Program-made: the position numbers and the translations under genes
Notes under the pieces: generated by a model
Database searches by the model: none
What the model was told of the DNA's origin: nothing
The model's input: only the letters and a program-made list of their open reading frames with translations
Shown: piece by piece, positions 34,732 through 42,787 of the stretch
Position numbering within the stretch: the first letter of the stretch is position 1
Layout: every line of letters starts with the position of its first letter
Source of the DNA: an uncultured Acidobacteriia bacterium
GTDB taxonomy: Bacteria; Acidobacteriota; Terriglobia; Bryobacterales; Bryobacteraceae
Length of the DNA stretch: 64,000 nt
Assembly (NCBI GenBank): GCA_903900705.1
Contig: CAIUOG010000166.1
Location: 22,350 to 86,349, forward strand
Direction of reading: 5' to 3'

Positions 34732-34762
34732 CTCAGTCGCGCCATGGCTTGCGACCACTGAG
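34732..34762 (+). terminator. Second hairpin, candidate attenuator before the heme-motif gene
   Basis: CTCA-GTCGC (34732-34740) pairs with GCGAC (34751-34755) and, after a three-base bulge, TGAG (34759-34762). The loop is ten bases. The following sequence, CTTCTTCATT, is only moderately T-rich. It could be the terminator partner of the hexaloop hairpin upstream. The next ribosome-binding site is 14 bases downstream. Confidence 0.35.
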
Positions 34763-34784
34763 CTTCTTCATTACAGGAGCTTAC

Positions 34785-36032
34785 ATGCGAATCCAACACT
34801 TTTTAACCAGCATTTTGCTGAGTGGTCTCCTGCTTGCGGAGACTGGTCCCAATGCTCCCATCGTCGTCAAGCAGCAGGGCTACATCCCGTTCGGCGAGGC
34901 TCCGATCAACTATCGCTCCGAGGACCTTCATGATCCCATCGCGATCCTGCAGCAACGCATGGACTGCGGCGAAGTCCGGCTGCGGTATGAGCCGGGTCAG
35001 TCGTATCTTCGGTCCGTACTGCGGGAACTCAAGATTCCGGTGAATTCGCAAACCCTGGTCTATTCGAAGACCAGTTTTCAATACCCCAAAATATCGCCCG
35101 CGAAGCCGCGAGCTTTGTACTTCAATGATGACGTCTACGTGGGGCGTGTGCACGAAGGCGCGGCTCTCGAATTTGTCTCCTTCGACCCCACCCAGGGCGC
35201 GATTTTTTACATCCTCGACGAGCACAACGTAAAGCAGCCGCGCTTTGAAAGATCGAATCTCGACTGCATTCAATGCCACGTTGCCAACGGGCCCACCAAA
35301 GGCGTGCCTGGCGTGATGGTTCGGTCCGTCACCACAAGCCCTTCCGGTACACAGAAGGGCGGCACGCCTTCTTACATTTCCGGCCATGAGAGCCCTCTCA
35401 GCCAGCGCTGGGGTGGTTGGTTTGTGACCGGCAATCTGCAACAGGCTCATATGGGCAGCAAAGAGTTGCCCGACACATCGTTCTATCTCACCAGCACCAG
35501 TGACGTGGTGGCCCATCTGGTTCTGGATCATCAGACGCAGATGCACAACCTCATCACCCGGACCAACTATCAGACACGGCTGGCCGGCGACTCAGGCTCC
35601 GACGCGGCGCGCAAACAGTATGAGAGCGCGGTCGAACAACTGGTCCGGTATCTCCTGTTCGCCAATGAAGCAAAGCTGGACGGTCCTGTTACCGGTGGCT
35701 CCGGCTATACGGAAGCGTTCGCAGCGAAAGGCCCGCGCGATCCCCTCGGTCGCTCACTGCGTGATTTCGATCTTCGCACCAGAATCTTCAGGTACCCCTG
35801 CAGCTACCTGATCTACTCGGAGGCGTTTGACGCCATCCCGGAACCGGCAAAAGCTCTGATTTACCGCCGGTTGTTTGAAGTACTCAGCGGACGCGACCAA
35901 AGCCCTGTTTTCGCGTCCCTGTCGGCCGGGGATCGCCAGGCGATTCTCGAAATCCTCACAGCCACAAAACCGGGAGTCCCGGCCGAGTGGAAACAATTCC
36001 TCAACCAAAACGAAAGGTCCACACAGCAATGA
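34785..36032 (+). CDS. Exported protein with one c-type heme motif
   Basis: 415 aa. The signal peptide (RIQHFLTSILLSGLLLAE) is followed by a domain without clear family match. One covalent-heme motif, CIQCH, stands at residues 161-165, so the mature protein is probably a periplasmic monoheme cytochrome-like protein. The sixth ligand cannot be picked from several His and Met. Segments such as YSKTSFQYPKISPAKPRALYF and FYRR-like VSFDPTQGAIFYILD look conserved. GGAG five bases before the ATG at 34785 fixes the start. ATGA overlap with the TlpA-like gene shows translational coupling, and heme attachment needs thiol reduction, which would fit a thioredoxin-fold partner. Confidence 0.8.
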   Translation: MRIQHFLTSILLSGLLLAETGPNAPIVVKQQGYIPFGEAPINYRSEDLHDPIAILQQRMDCGEVRLRYEPGQSYLRSVLRELKIPVNSQTLVYSKTSFQYPKISPAKPRALYFNDDVYVGRVHEGAALEFVSFDPTQGAIFYILDEHNVKQPRFERSNLDCIQCHVANGPTKGVPGVMVRSVTTSPSGTQKGGTPSYISGHESPLSQRWGGWFVTGNLQQAHMGSKELPDTSFYLTSTSDVVAHLVLDHQTQMHNLITRTNYQTRLAGDSGSDAARKQYESAVEQLVRYLLFANEAKLDGPVTGGSGYTEAFAAKGPRDPLGRSLRDFDLRTRIFRYPCSYLIYSEAFDAIPEPAKALIYRRLFEVLSGRDQSPVFASLSAGDRQAILEILTATKPGVPAEWKQFLNQNERSTQQ

Positions 36033-37351
36033 AAACTCTCACAGGAAACCTGCGGGGCGCAGCTCTGATCGCTCTGGCTCTCGGTTCACTCGCTCAGGCG
36101 CAGAATCTGAAAGGCCGCTGGTCCGCCAATACCGAACTGGGCGGGGCGAAAGTTCCCTTCCGGCTCGATATTGCGGGCGACGGCGATAAGACGATCGCCG
36201 CCCTTTACAACGGCGAGGACAAAGAGTACACCACCAGCGCCAGCGTCAAAGACGGCAAGGTGGAACTCAATTTCGATCACTACCTTGTCTCGATCACCGC
36301 CGAAGTGAAGAATGGCGAACTGGATGGCAGTATCGTGTCACGGCGCGGCGGACCGGCCGCGGAAGAAGGTGCGAACAATGCTCCGACCGCCGCAGGCGCT
36401 GCCGCCGCACCCGCCCGTCGCGGCGTGACCCCGTTCCACGCTGTCCGCTACGTGACTCCCACGGCGGCGGAAGTGAAGAATGTCCCCAATATCAATGGTG
36501 TCTGGGAAGTGGCCCGCGAAACTCCCAAGGGTGAGAAAGCCTGGCGCGTTGTCGTGCAGCAGAATGGCGCGGACATCACCACAACCATTCTTCGCATCGA
36601 CGGCGATACCGGTGCGCTCACTGGCAGCTGGGAGCCTGACAACGGCCGGTTTGTCGCCAGCCACTTTGACGGCGCCCGTCCCGGCCTCATCACGCTCACG
36701 CCCCGGCCGGATGGCAGCCTGGGAGTTGAACTGAATACCGGCAACCGCAATGGAGAACTCATTGGCTACCGCCCGGAAGTGGCCCGCGCCAAAGGTCTGC
36801 CGGAACCCTCCAACTACCAGACGCACACCACGGTCCGCGATCCGAATGAAGTCTTCACCTACAGCTTCCCGGACACGAAGGGTAACATCGTCTCCAATGA
36901 AGATCCCCGATACAAGGGCAAAGTCGTCCTCGCGATCGTCACGGGAACCTGGTGCCCCAACTGCCACGACGAAGCGAAGTACCTGGTCGAGCTGTATAAC
37001 AAGTATCACGACCGGGGCCTTGAAATCGTTGCTCTGGACTTTGAGGAGCCCACGGAAATCAGCTCTCTGAAGCGCGTCAACGCCTTTGTGAAACAGTACA
37101 AGGTTCCGTATGCCTACCTCATTGCCGGGCAGCCTTCGGAAATGTGGGACAAGGTTCCGCAACTGGTGAATCTCAACACCTGGCCAGCCACCGTGTTTGT
37201 CGGCCGTGACGGCAAGGTGAAGGCTACACACGCCGGCTTTGCCGCTCCCGCCAGCGGTGTGTTTAATGAGCTGCTCAAAGAGGAATTTACTTCCAATATT
37301 GAGCGTCTGCTGAAAGAAAAAGCGCCGGTGACCTCAGCGTCCATCCGGTAG
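36029..37351 (+). CDS. Exported TlpA-like thioredoxin-fold protein with large N-terminal region
   Basis: 440 aa. The signal peptide (KTLTGNLRGAALIALALGSLAQA) is followed by two beta-rich segments (about 28-105 and 150-260) separated by an Ala/Pro/Arg-rich linker (about 106-131). The C-terminal domain (about 275-425) is a TlpA/AhpC-TSA-like fold with the redox pair in WCPNC (308-312). Such proteins reduce disulfides in the periplasm, often for cytochrome c maturation. It overlaps the heme-motif gene and is followed six bases later by the DUF1566 gene, so the three form one operon. The long N-terminal region resembles the spacer seen in Bacteroidetes/Acidobacteria TlpA proteins. Confidence 0.88.
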   Translation: MKTLTGNLRGAALIALALGSLAQAQNLKGRWSANTELGGAKVPFRLDIAGDGDKTIAALYNGEDKEYTTSASVKDGKVELNFDHYLVSITAEVKNGELDGSIVSRRGGPAAEEGANNAPTAAGAAAAPARRGVTPFHAVRYVTPTAAEVKNVPNINGVWEVARETPKGEKAWRVVVQQNGADITTTILRIDGDTGALTGSWEPDNGRFVASHFDGARPGLITLTPRPDGSLGVELNTGNRNGELIGYRPEVARAKGLPEPSNYQTHTTVRDPNEVFTYSFPDTKGNIVSNEDPRYKGKVVLAIVTGTWCPNCHDEAKYLVELYNKYHDRGLEIVALDFEEPTEISSLKRVNAFVKQYKVPYAYLIAGQPSEMWDKVPQLVNLNTWPATVFVGRDGKVKATHAGFAAPASGVFNELLKEEFTSNIERLLKEKAPVTSASIR

Positions 37352-37357
37352 ATCCCA

Positions 37358-37783
37358 ATGCGGGCCACTCTATTGCTCCTGCTGGCCGCCTGCGTTGTTG
37401 CCGGCGGCCGGCAGGAGCCAACGAAAAAGCTGCCGGACGTCTGGCTGGATCCGGCAACAAAACTCACCTGGGCTGCGGCGGACAATGGTGTGGGCGTCAG
37501 CGCCGCACAGGCGGCATTCTACTGCTCGAACCTGGTCCTGGGCGGTCGAAAAAACTGGCGTCTACCCCGTATCGAAGAGCTGCAGCATCTCCACGGCGGC
37601 CCGGATGACGGGAATGGCCGCCACATCATCGGCCCCATCCATCTCACCGGCTGGGCGTGGAGTTCCACGCCCGGGAAGGCGACCGGTGAGCAATGGGTGC
37701 TCGACTTCGGAGACGGCGCGCGGGCGTCCGCGGTGCAGGGCGATTCCGGCCTGAACCGTGCGCTCTGTGTTCGCGGAAAGTAG
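37358..37783 (+). CDS. Exported DUF1566-domain protein
   Basis: 141 aa. A lipoprotein-like or Sec signal is present (RATLLLLLAACVVAGG, with a Cys after LLAA). The rest matches DUF1566/Lcl-C-like sequences: WLDPATKLTWAAADNG, AAFYCSNLVLGGRKNWRLPRIEELQ, GWAWSSTPG, WVLDFGDG and RALCVRGK at the end. Function is unknown; in other bacteria these domains occur in surface or fimbrial proteins. It is the third gene of the heme-motif/TlpA operon and converges with the Gfo/Idh gene with a five-base gap. Confidence 0.82.
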   Translation: MRATLLLLLAACVVAGGRQEPTKKLPDVWLDPATKLTWAAADNGVGVSAAQAAFYCSNLVLGGRKNWRLPRIEELQHLHGGPDDGNGRHIIGPIHLTGWAWSSTPGKATGEQWVLDFGDGARASAVQGDSGLNRALCVRGK

Positions 37784-37788
37784 CCCGC

Positions 37789-39192
37789 CTACACTTCGTA
37801 AGGCTTGCGATAAGCGGGGCGCGTCACCATCTTCGTCGCTTCCGCGTCACCCGTGAACTTCGGAACCGGACCAGCCTCCACGCGTAATCCGCGGCCCAGG
37901 CGATAGCTGATATTCGCCATGTGGCACAGATTCGCGCTCGGGACAGCGTTGGCGATGGGGTCATGCAGATCCTTCGCCTGGCGGGATTTCACGCACTGCA
38001 GGAAGTTCTGCATGTGGAGCCCCGTGGGGTCTCCCGCGCCCCGATCCGGCCGCTCGTCCATGATCAGTTCGCTTGAATCACCCTTATACGCCTGGAAGCC
38101 CGCGTCACTCATTGCGGCCCATCCGTCGCTGCCGTAAAAGAGATTGCCCACGCCGACGTTCAGCGGATTGTTGTTGGGTCCCACCTGCATTGGAGCCGGA
38201 GCGGCTGGGCTCGCGCCCGCTGCCGGACCGCGTCCCGTCGTGGTCGGCGCCGGTCCCGCCGTCACCACGCGCGCCTGGCGGACGCCTTCGCCATTGGTCA
38301 TCTTGCCGCGCACTTCCACCACCAACTGCTGCTCGCCGTAGCTGAAGCCGGCCGTGAGAGTGTTGGGCGTTTCCGTGTCGTCGTCAATTCCAAACTTGCC
38401 ACCGAATGCCATGGCGGTCTTCGGCCAGATGGGGTCGCCCAGCGCCCAGCGCGCGATGCCGGTCTCGTGCACGCCCTGGTTGCCGATGTCGCCGTTCCCG
38501 GTATCCCAGAACCAGTGCCAGTAATAGCCGAAGCGCTTCTGGTTAAATGGCCGCATCGGGGCCGGGCCCAGAAACAGGTCCCAGTTCAGTCCGGCGGGCG
38601 TGGGGGTATCAGGCGTGTGCCCGATGGAGGGCCGCAGTTTGTAGCAAAGCGCCTTGCCCATGTAGAGCTTTCCGATGACGCCCTGCTGCAGCGCCGCGAT
38701 CGCCTTGACCTTGAACGGCCAGCTGCGGTGCTGCGAACCCACCTGCATGATGCGTTTGGTCTCGGTCTGCACCTGAATCATCCGCATGCCTTCGTAGATG
38801 TTGTAGCAGGCGGGTTTCTCGCCGTAAACATCCTTGCCGGCCTTCATGGCCCAGATGGCGGAAAGGGCATGCCAGTGGTTCGGAGTCGCGATGGAGACAG
38901 CCTCAATCGAGGGGTCGGCAAACATCTGCCGCATGTCTTCGAATTCTTTGGCTTTCGAGAGGCTCTTCCTGACCAGGGTCGCCTGCGCCTTTTCCCGCGC
39001 GGCCTGGTTGACGTCGCAGAGGCCCATGACGTTGGCCTCGCTCAGGCCGGTGTATGTGTTGAGGTGCGCGGTGCCGCGGCCACCCAGGCCCACGATCCCC
39101 ACATTGACCTTGTCATTAGCGCCCCAGACGCGAACCGCCGACGCGGCCGTTAACGCTCCGAGGAAAAACCTGCGAGTTTTCTGTTCAGACAA
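37789..39192 (-). CDS. Exported Gfo/Idh/MocA-family oxidoreductase
   Basis: 467 aa. A Tat-like signal (KTRRFFLGALTAASAVRVWG, with twin Arg) precedes an NAD(P)-binding Rossmann domain (VNVGIVGLGGRGTAHL), then EKPACYNIYEG with the usual EKP motif, and the C-terminal alpha/beta sheet domain (HETGIARWALG). A low-complexity insertion rich in Gly, Pro, Ala and Thr interrupts it at about residues 325-355. No ATG fits: TTG at 39192 starts exactly before the Tat signal and has AGGGAG upstream. These proteins oxidise sugars or inositols and often carry their own tightly bound NAD(P). It is divergent from a zinc dehydrogenase gene across a repeat-bearing promoter region. Confidence 0.9.
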   Translation of the reverse strand: MSEQKTRRFFLGALTAASAVRVWGANDKVNVGIVGLGGRGTAHLNTYTGLSEANVMGLCDVNQAAREKAQATLVRKSLSKAKEFEDMRQMFADPSIEAVSIATPNHWHALSAIWAMKAGKDVYGEKPACYNIYEGMRMIQVQTETKRIMQVGSQHRSWPFKVKAIAALQQGVIGKLYMGKALCYKLRPSIGHTPDTPTPAGLNWDLFLGPAPMRPFNQKRFGYYWHWFWDTGNGDIGNQGVHETGIARWALGDPIWPKTAMAFGGKFGIDDDTETPNTLTAGFSYGEQQLVVEVRGKMTNGEGVRQARVVTAGPAPTTTGRGPAAGASPAAPAPMQVGPNNNPLNVGVGNLFYGSDGWAAMSDAGFQAYKGDSSELIMDERPDRGAGDPTGLHMQNFLQCVKSRQAKDLHDPIANAVPSANLCHMANISYRLGRGLRVEAGPVPKFTGDAEATKMVTRPAYRKPYEV

Positions 39193-39214
39193 CGCGACAC
39201 TCCCTTTCGCGGCA

Positions 39215-39220
39215 ATTGTA
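39215..39220 (-). promoter_or_regulatory. Candidate -10 box for the Gfo/Idh gene
   Basis: Minus-strand TACAAT, within GATACAATTG, lies 22 bases upstream of the TTG start. No good -35 at the right spacing, so an activator may be needed. Confidence 0.45.
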
Positions 39221-39245
39221 TCAGGTGGCGGACGGGTATTCCGGG

Positions 39246-39287
39246 CCTGTCCGGACCAGCCTGTCCGGATCAGCTGGTCAGGATCAC
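39246..39287. repeat. Three tandem 14-base repeats in the divergent promoter region
   Basis: CCTGTCCGGACCAG (39246-39259) and CCTGTCCGGATCAG (39260-39273) differ at one base; a third, weaker unit follows (39274-39287, CTGGTCAGGATCAC). They lie midway between two outward-facing TACAAT boxes and could be the binding array of a common regulator. Confidence 0.6.
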
Positions 39288-39302
39288 CCCTGGCCCGTCC
39301 GA

Positions 39303-39308
39303 TACAAT
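39303..39308 (+). promoter_or_regulatory. Candidate -10 box for the zinc dehydrogenase gene
   Basis: TACAAT, within GATACAATAG, is 17 bases before the ATG at 39326. It mirrors the box of the divergent gene. The -35 region overlaps the tandem repeats and is not a good consensus. Confidence 0.45.
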
Positions 39309-39325
39309 AGCGGTCGGAATAATTT

Positions 39326-40357
39326 ATGAACGCGCTTCTCCTCACCGAATACATGAAGCTTGAGCTGGTCGACTTCCCGGAGCCCGAAATCGGCCCCGAC
39401 GATGTTCTCGTCCGGGTCCGCGCCTGCGGCATCTGCGGCAGTGACGTCCACGGCTTTGACGGCTCCTCGGGCCGCCGCAATCCCCCTCTCATCATGGGCC
39501 ACGAAGCCGCGGGCGAAGTCGCCAAACTCGGCTCGAACGTCACCGACCTTCAGCCCGGCGACCGCGTCACCTTTGACTCCACCGTCTACTGCGGAAAGTG
39601 CACCTTCTGCGTCGCGGGCGATGTCAACTTGTGTGACAACCGTCAGGTGGTCGGAGTTGCCCCCAAGGAATTCAAACGCCATGGCGCGTTCGCGGAATAC
39701 GTTTCGGTCCCGCGCCGCATCATGTATCGTCTGCCGGATACTTTTCCGTTTGAACAGGCCGCTCTCATCGAAGCCGTCTCGATCGGGGTCCACGCCGTCT
39801 CCATTACGCCGGTCAAACTGGGTGATACAGCGGTCGTCATCGGCGCCGGGATGATCGGGCTCGTTACGCTCCAGGCTGCCAAAGCCGCCGGCTGCACCCG
39901 CATCATTGTGGTCGATATGGAAGACAACAAGCTCGAAGCGGCTCTCTCCATGGGCGCGACGGACACCATCAACCCGAAGAACGCCAACGTTCCCGATGCC
40001 GTGAAGGCCCTTACCGGCGGCCGCGGGGCGGACGTCGCCTTCGAGTGCGTCGGTTACACCGTTCCCGTCGTCAGCGCCATCCACTCGGTCCGCAAGGGCG
40101 GCACCGTCACCCTGGTTGGCAATCTGCAGCCCAATATCGAAATCCCGCTGCAGTACGTCGTCACCCGCCAGATCCGCCTCCAGGGCTCCTGCGCGTCGAA
40201 CGGCGAATACCCGCAGTGCATCGACATGATGGCGCGCGGCATTATCAAGGTCGCCCCGCTCATCTCCGCTGTTGCCCCGCTGTCCGATGGCGCATCCTGG
40301 TTCAATCGCCTCTACAATCACGAGCCGAATCTGATGAAAGTGGTCCTCGTTCCGTAG
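39326..40357 (+). CDS. Zinc-dependent medium-chain dehydrogenase (polyol/threonine type)
   Basis: 343 aa. The catalytic zinc site is seen in CGICGSD and GHEAAGEV; the structural zinc has the four Cys of CGKCTFCVAGDVNLC. VIGAGMIGLVTLQAAK is the NAD(P)-binding motif, followed by an Asp (VVDMEDNK), which favours NAD. The family includes sorbitol, galactitol-1-phosphate and threonine dehydrogenases; the exact substrate cannot be told. It is 21 bases upstream of an SDR gene and divergent from a Gfo/Idh oxidoreductase, so the three dehydrogenases may form one sugar or polyol pathway. Confidence 0.94.
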   Translation: MNALLLTEYMKLELVDFPEPEIGPDDVLVRVRACGICGSDVHGFDGSSGRRNPPLIMGHEAAGEVAKLGSNVTDLQPGDRVTFDSTVYCGKCTFCVAGDVNLCDNRQVVGVAPKEFKRHGAFAEYVSVPRRIMYRLPDTFPFEQAALIEAVSIGVHAVSITPVKLGDTAVVIGAGMIGLVTLQAAKAAGCTRIIVVDMEDNKLEAALSMGATDTINPKNANVPDAVKALTGGRGADVAFECVGYTVPVVSAIHSVRKGGTVTLVGNLQPNIEIPLQYVVTRQIRLQGSCASNGEYPQCIDMMARGIIKVAPLISAVAPLSDGASWFNRLYNHEPNLMKVVLVP

Positions 40358-40360
40358 GCC

Positions 40361-40398
40361 TGTCCAATAACAAACTCTATGTCCGATAACAAACTCTT
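40361..40398 (+). repeat. Tandem 19-base duplication across the SDR start codon
   Basis: Units 40361-40379 and 40380-40398 match at 17 of 19 bases. The ATG of the SDR uses the last base of the first unit and the first two of the second. Confidence 0.75.
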
Positions 40399-41173
40399 CG
40401 ACCTTACAGGCAAAGTTGCCCTCGTCACCGGCACCAGCCGCGGACTCGGGCAGTACATGGGCCGCGCACTCGCCCGCGCCGGAGCCGACCTCGTCATCAC
40501 CAGCCGCAAAATCGCCGACCTCGCGCCTTTCCAGGCCGAGGTCGAAGCCCTGGGCCGCAAGGCTTTCCCTGTCGAACTCGACGTCCGCAATTACGACAGT
40601 ATTCAGACTGCCGTGAAATCGGCCATCGAACACTACGGCAGGATTGACATCCTGGTGAACAACGCCGGCCTCAATGTCCGCAAGCCCGCTGTCGATATCA
40701 CCTGGGACGATTGGAACCTTGTGCTCGAAACCAACCTGCGCGGCGAGTTCTTCGTTGCCCAGGCTGTCGCGAGGGATAGCATGATCCCCAATAAATACGG
40801 GCGCATCATTAACATTGGCTCCGTCACCAGCGTCTTTGGCTACGCGGGTCTCACCCCGTATTCGGCCAGCCGCGGCGGCGTCAAGCAGATGACGATGAGC
40901 CTTGCCGACGATTGGGGCAAGCACGGCATTACCGTCAACTGCCTCGCTCCGGGCTGGTTCAAAACCGCTCAGAACTCGGTGCTTTATGAGAACAAGGAAT
41001 GGCTCGAATACATCGTCGACCGCATTCCGATGAAGCGGCCGGGCGCGCCCAAAGATCTGGACGGCGCGGTGGTCTTCCTCGCCTCTGACGCGAGCGAATA
41101 CTTCACCGGCCAGACCATGCTTGTCGATGGCGGCATCTCCACCGGCGCCACCAGGGCCACGGTCAATAAATGA
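40379..41173 (+). CDS. Short-chain dehydrogenase/reductase (gluconate dehydrogenase-like) with YxxxR
   Basis: 264 aa. TGTSRGLG is the cofactor loop, NNAG and NIGSVTS supply Asn and Ser of the catalytic tetrad, and the Tyr is in PYSASRGG. The usual catalytic Lys four residues after that Tyr is Arg here. The rest (DDWGKHGITVNCLAPGWF, FLASDASEYFTGQTMLVDGG) is close to gluconate 5-dehydrogenase and KDG-type reductases. It lies downstream of the zinc dehydrogenase and overlaps nothing, but a second cistron is likely. No ribosome-binding site is visible: the sequence in front of the ATG is one copy of a tandem duplication. Confidence 0.92.
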   Translation: MSDNKLFDLTGKVALVTGTSRGLGQYMGRALARAGADLVITSRKIADLAPFQAEVEALGRKAFPVELDVRNYDSIQTAVKSAIEHYGRIDILVNNAGLNVRKPAVDITWDDWNLVLETNLRGEFFVAQAVARDSMIPNKYGRIINIGSVTSVFGYAGLTPYSASRGGVKQMTMSLADDWGKHGITVNCLAPGWFKTAQNSVLYENKEWLEYIVDRIPMKRPGAPKDLDGAVVFLASDASEYFTGQTMLVDGGISTGATRATVNK

Positions 41174-41232
41174 GTCCGGCCTTTCCGCGCGGGCCACTTG
41201 CCCGAGGCCCGCGCGGAAGCGCCCGCAATCCA

Positions 41233-42780
41233 ATGAAATCGCTGCTCCTGTTCATCCTGACGGCTTGCACCGCGTTCGCGCAGTTCAGCCGGCCCGTGCT
41301 CGACGCTCACAACTGTTATCCCTACGAAGGCAAATACAAAGACCGCATTGACCGCGCCCTTTCGACAGGCTTTCCGGTGGGCATCGAACAGGACATCGGC
41401 TTCTGGAACGGGCAGGCTGTGGTCACTCATACCGAGAAAACCAATGGCTCCGAACCCACCCTCAAAGAGCACTTCTTTGAGCGCGTTCGCCCCATCATCG
41501 AAAAGGCCCTCAAAGAGAACCGCCGCGACCAGTGGCCTCTCATCATTCTCCACTTCGATTTCAAAGACCTCAAGCCGCAGACGCTCAAAGCCGTTCTTGA
41601 GGTCCTGAAGGAGTATGAACCCTGGCTTGCCACCGGCAGCCACTCGTCGATGAATATCGACATGAAGCCCATCCTGGCTCTTACGGAAGATGCCGATGAG
41701 CAGGAAGTGGTCTTTAATGCTCCGAACGATGAAAAGATCCGTGTCTTCGGCTCAGCCCACACTAATACGCTCACCACGAAAGCCACTCCTTATCGCCGCT
41801 GGCTGAATTACTCCTGGCATGAGATTGAGCCCGAGGGCCAGCCCAAAGCCGGCGCATGGACCGAGGCAAAAAACGCCCGCCTGCGCAGTGTGGTGGATAA
41901 CGCGCACCGACTGGGCTTCTGGATTCGTTTCTACACCCTGGATGGCTATACGCCCGAAGAGAATCAGGGCTGGTTCGAGACCTATAACTTCGGTTCCCAT
42001 GCCGCCGTGGAAGCCCGTTGGCGAGCCGCCATCGAAGCCGGCGTCGACCTCATTCCGTCAGACCAGTACGAAGATCTCGCGAAGTTCATGGCGACCCACC
42101 AGAACACGCTCGCCCGGGTGAAAGACTACGCGCGCGGCTACATCGAGCGCCTGCAGGACTTCACCTGCAATCAGACGAAGACCCGCAGTGTGGATTCGAG
42201 TGGCACCGGCTCGAAATACAAGCTGCAGGAAACCCAGGAACACGAACTCAGCTATGTGGATCACAAAGAGCACTACACGCTGGTTAAGCTGAACGGCAAG
42301 CCCGTGAGGCGCGGCAGTCAGGTGCGCGGTGGCGTTCAGACCTGGGGAGAGTTCGGGTCGCTGCTCGCCGGAGTCTTCGATCAAGGCGCCAAAGCGGAGT
42401 TTTCCTGGGATCGTCAGGAGGGTGGCCAGTGCATCTACCGCTATCACGTGGAAAAGAAGAACTCATCGCTGATGATGCGCCTTGGCACAGAGCGCTACGT
42501 CTATGCTCACCACGGCGTGGTCTACGCGAACTGCGAAGCGGGCACGGTGGAACGCGTTATCACGGAGATGGAAGCCCCGGGCGAGCCCTTCACGTTCCGC
42601 ACCGAAATTCGCTACGCCCCCGCTAAAATCGGAGATCGCGAATTTCTGCTGCCCCAAACGGTTCTCGATATCTCCGGCAATGGCAAGAATCTGACCAGGG
42701 CTGAACTGACCTTCGCGAACTACCGGAAGTACGATGCCGCCACTTCCATTCACTTCGACGAAGACCCCACCCCTCCCTGA
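41233..42780 (+). CDS. Secreted phosphodiesterase-like barrel protein with Acidobacteria-type C-terminal domain
   Basis: 515 aa. The signal peptide (KSLLLFILTACTAFAQ) precedes a phosphatidylinositol-PLC/GDPD-like barrel (about 20-290): the start PVLDAHNCYPYEG, then GIEQDIGFWNGQAVVTHTEK, LIILHFDFKD and LGFWIRFYTLDGY. The expected acid and His residues are present, although the family name is uncertain. Residues about 300-515 (from YIERLQDFTCNQTKTR) resemble a domain common in Acidobacteria secreted proteins, with paired beta strands and the segment VDHKEHYTLVKLNGKPV. The ATG at 41233 begins the signal peptide; an earlier in-frame ATG at 41170 is in a spacer. It ends seven bases from the convergent LytTR gene. 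Confidence 0.82.
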   Translation: MKSLLLFILTACTAFAQFSRPVLDAHNCYPYEGKYKDRIDRALSTGFPVGIEQDIGFWNGQAVVTHTEKTNGSEPTLKEHFFERVRPIIEKALKENRRDQWPLIILHFDFKDLKPQTLKAVLEVLKEYEPWLATGSHSSMNIDMKPILALTEDADEQEVVFNAPNDEKIRVFGSAHTNTLTTKATPYRRWLNYSWHEIEPEGQPKAGAWTEAKNARLRSVVDNAHRLGFWIRFYTLDGYTPEENQGWFETYNFGSHAAVEARWRAAIEAGVDLIPSDQYEDLAKFMATHQNTLARVKDYARGYIERLQDFTCNQTKTRSVDSSGTGSKYKLQETQEHELSYVDHKEHYTLVKLNGKPVRRGSQVRGGVQTWGEFGSLLAGVFDQGAKAEFSWDRQEGGQCIYRYHVEKKNSSLMMRLGTERYVYAHHGVVYANCEAGTVERVITEMEAPGEPFTFRTEIRYAPAKIGDREFLLPQTVLDISGNGKNLTRAELTFANYRKYDAATSIHFDEDPTPP

Positions 42781-42787
42781 CCGGCGT

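Noticed and set aside
39246..39287. CRISPR array
   Set aside because: Units are only 14 bases, directly abutting with no spacers, and no cas genes are present.
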